DNA of 64,000 bases, taken from contig CAVYHD010000033.1 of the NCBI GenBank assembly GCA_963768075.1, positions 1,139,025-1,203,024 of the forward strand. Reading direction: 5' to 3'. Source of the DNA: QHXW01 sp963768075 (GTDB lineage Bacteria > Acidobacteriota > Terriglobia > Bryobacterales > Bryobacteraceae). Positions 63,553 through 64,000 of this stretch are shown here, in pieces. Below the pieces are notes generated by a model. That model saw only the letters and a program-made list of their open reading frames with translations, ran no database searches and had not been told where the DNA came from. Made by a program: the position numbers and the translations under genes. Within the stretch, counting starts at the first letter, position 1, and each line of letters starts with the position of its first letter.

Positions 63553-64000
63553 TCAGGCTGCCGCCAAGCCGCTGACTACAACACTTGCTTCGGCTTGTTG
63601 GTCGAGCGAGAGCAGGAGCCTTTCGATCTGTTTGGCCCGCTCCGGAGAGACCGCTCGCACCGCGTTCGAGTGAAACTTCTCGATGATCGCCGCCTCGCTT
63701 AACGGACGCTCAGCGTTGCCGCGGTTGATGGCTTCGCGATGATGCAAGGTCCGGCCGTGCGGGTCGTAACGATAACCTCGCCGGTATAGTGTCGCGGGAA
63801 AGTCGTGGCGGGATCGACTTCGTAGGTTGTGCGGTCGGCAAGTGAGAGAATTTGGCTATCGCCGAGTGCGTCATCCTCGAGCTCGTCGAGGGTGAAACGG
63901 CCACGCCGCAGCGCAGCCCCAACCGTGTAAGGAATCGAGAACTGGGCGTCATAGCTGTTCGCCGGACGCCACTTGTTAGCCATCGGCTCGCATACAGTCT
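63553..64000 (-). pseudogene. MmgE/PrpD family protein, C-terminal part, one frameshift (runs off the window)
   Basis: The end of a 2-methylcitrate dehydratase/cis-aconitate decarboxylase-like enzyme. From the right edge: CEPMANKWRPANSYDAQFSI, PYTVGAAL, FTLDELEDDALGDSQILSLA and FPRHYTGEVIVTTR. Near 63755 one base is missing; the next frame gives HHREAINRGNAERPLSEAAI and the end SVVVSGLAAA at 63553. Stop is 3 bp from the acyl-CoA dehydrogenase start. First visible gene of the operon. Confidence 0.82.

Noticed and set aside
1..64000. CRISPR array or phage region
   Set aside because: No regularly spaced repeats with unique spacers, and no capsid, tail or integrase genes seen.

Overview
The window looks like the chromosome of an alphaproteobacterium of the Bradyrhizobium/Nitrobacteraceae type. 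The reasons are high GC, FixJ-type regulators, a PmtA-type methyltransferase, a phasin, an alphaproteobacterial LexA box (GTTC-N7-GTTC), many short secreted or single-helix proteins of the kind found in that group, and dispersed intergenic repeats. The organism assignment is inference from gene style, not from a marker gene.

Layout. 0-5 kb: an edge-truncated membrane protein, a phospholipid N-methyltransferase, a glycosyltransferase, a flippase-like membrane protein and a TolC-family protein; the last four are recognisable along their whole length but broken by about a dozen single-base shifts. 5-9.5 kb: a membrane cNMP-binding protein, a formylglycine-generating-enzyme homologue, small exported proteins and an L,D-transpeptidase. 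9.7-22.4 kb: a signalling and envelope/stress block with a FixJ-type regulator, a single-domain receiver, a large MASE1-PAS histidine kinase, YidB and GlsB/YeaQ proteins, a DUF1097 protein and many mini-proteins. Four related copies of an upstream element of about 67 bp, three of which can form a small hairpin, lie before two paralogous mini-protein genes, the receiver gene and the yidB-like gene. 23-31.8 kb: an SRPBCC protein, a guanylate/adenylate cyclase, a resolvase remnant, a cysteine-motif cluster (DUF1326, DUF1326, DUF2182), a yedK operon divergent from a small gene with a LexA box between them, a broken GST and a DUF1254 protein.

31.8-54 kb is a mobile, decaying region: three IS1182-family copies (two nearly identical and inverted), four IS110-family genes, four copies of a ~120-bp dispersed repeat, a cyclase-TPR gene with an internal deletion, a chemoreceptor, a MotB-like protein, a frameshifted alkyltransferase gene and remnants of an ABC binding protein and a DNA-binding protein, mixed with mini-protein genes. 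54-58.6 kb: a Crp/Fnr regulator, a double-PAS histidine kinase broken by two single-base shifts and a phasin. 58.6-64 kb: a minus-strand catabolic operon running MmgE/PrpD, acyl-CoA dehydrogenase, CoA-transferase and an AceE-like thiamine-diphosphate enzyme, probably for activating and oxidising a branched or dicarboxylic acid.

The most useful leads are the shared upstream element and its regulon, the CxCx3CPC DUF1326/DUF2182 cluster, the LexA-box-controlled yedK operon, the IS110 flanks as possible guide-RNA loci, and the inverted IS1182 pair whose inner end abuts a dispersed repeat. No CRISPR array, rRNA or tRNA was recognised.
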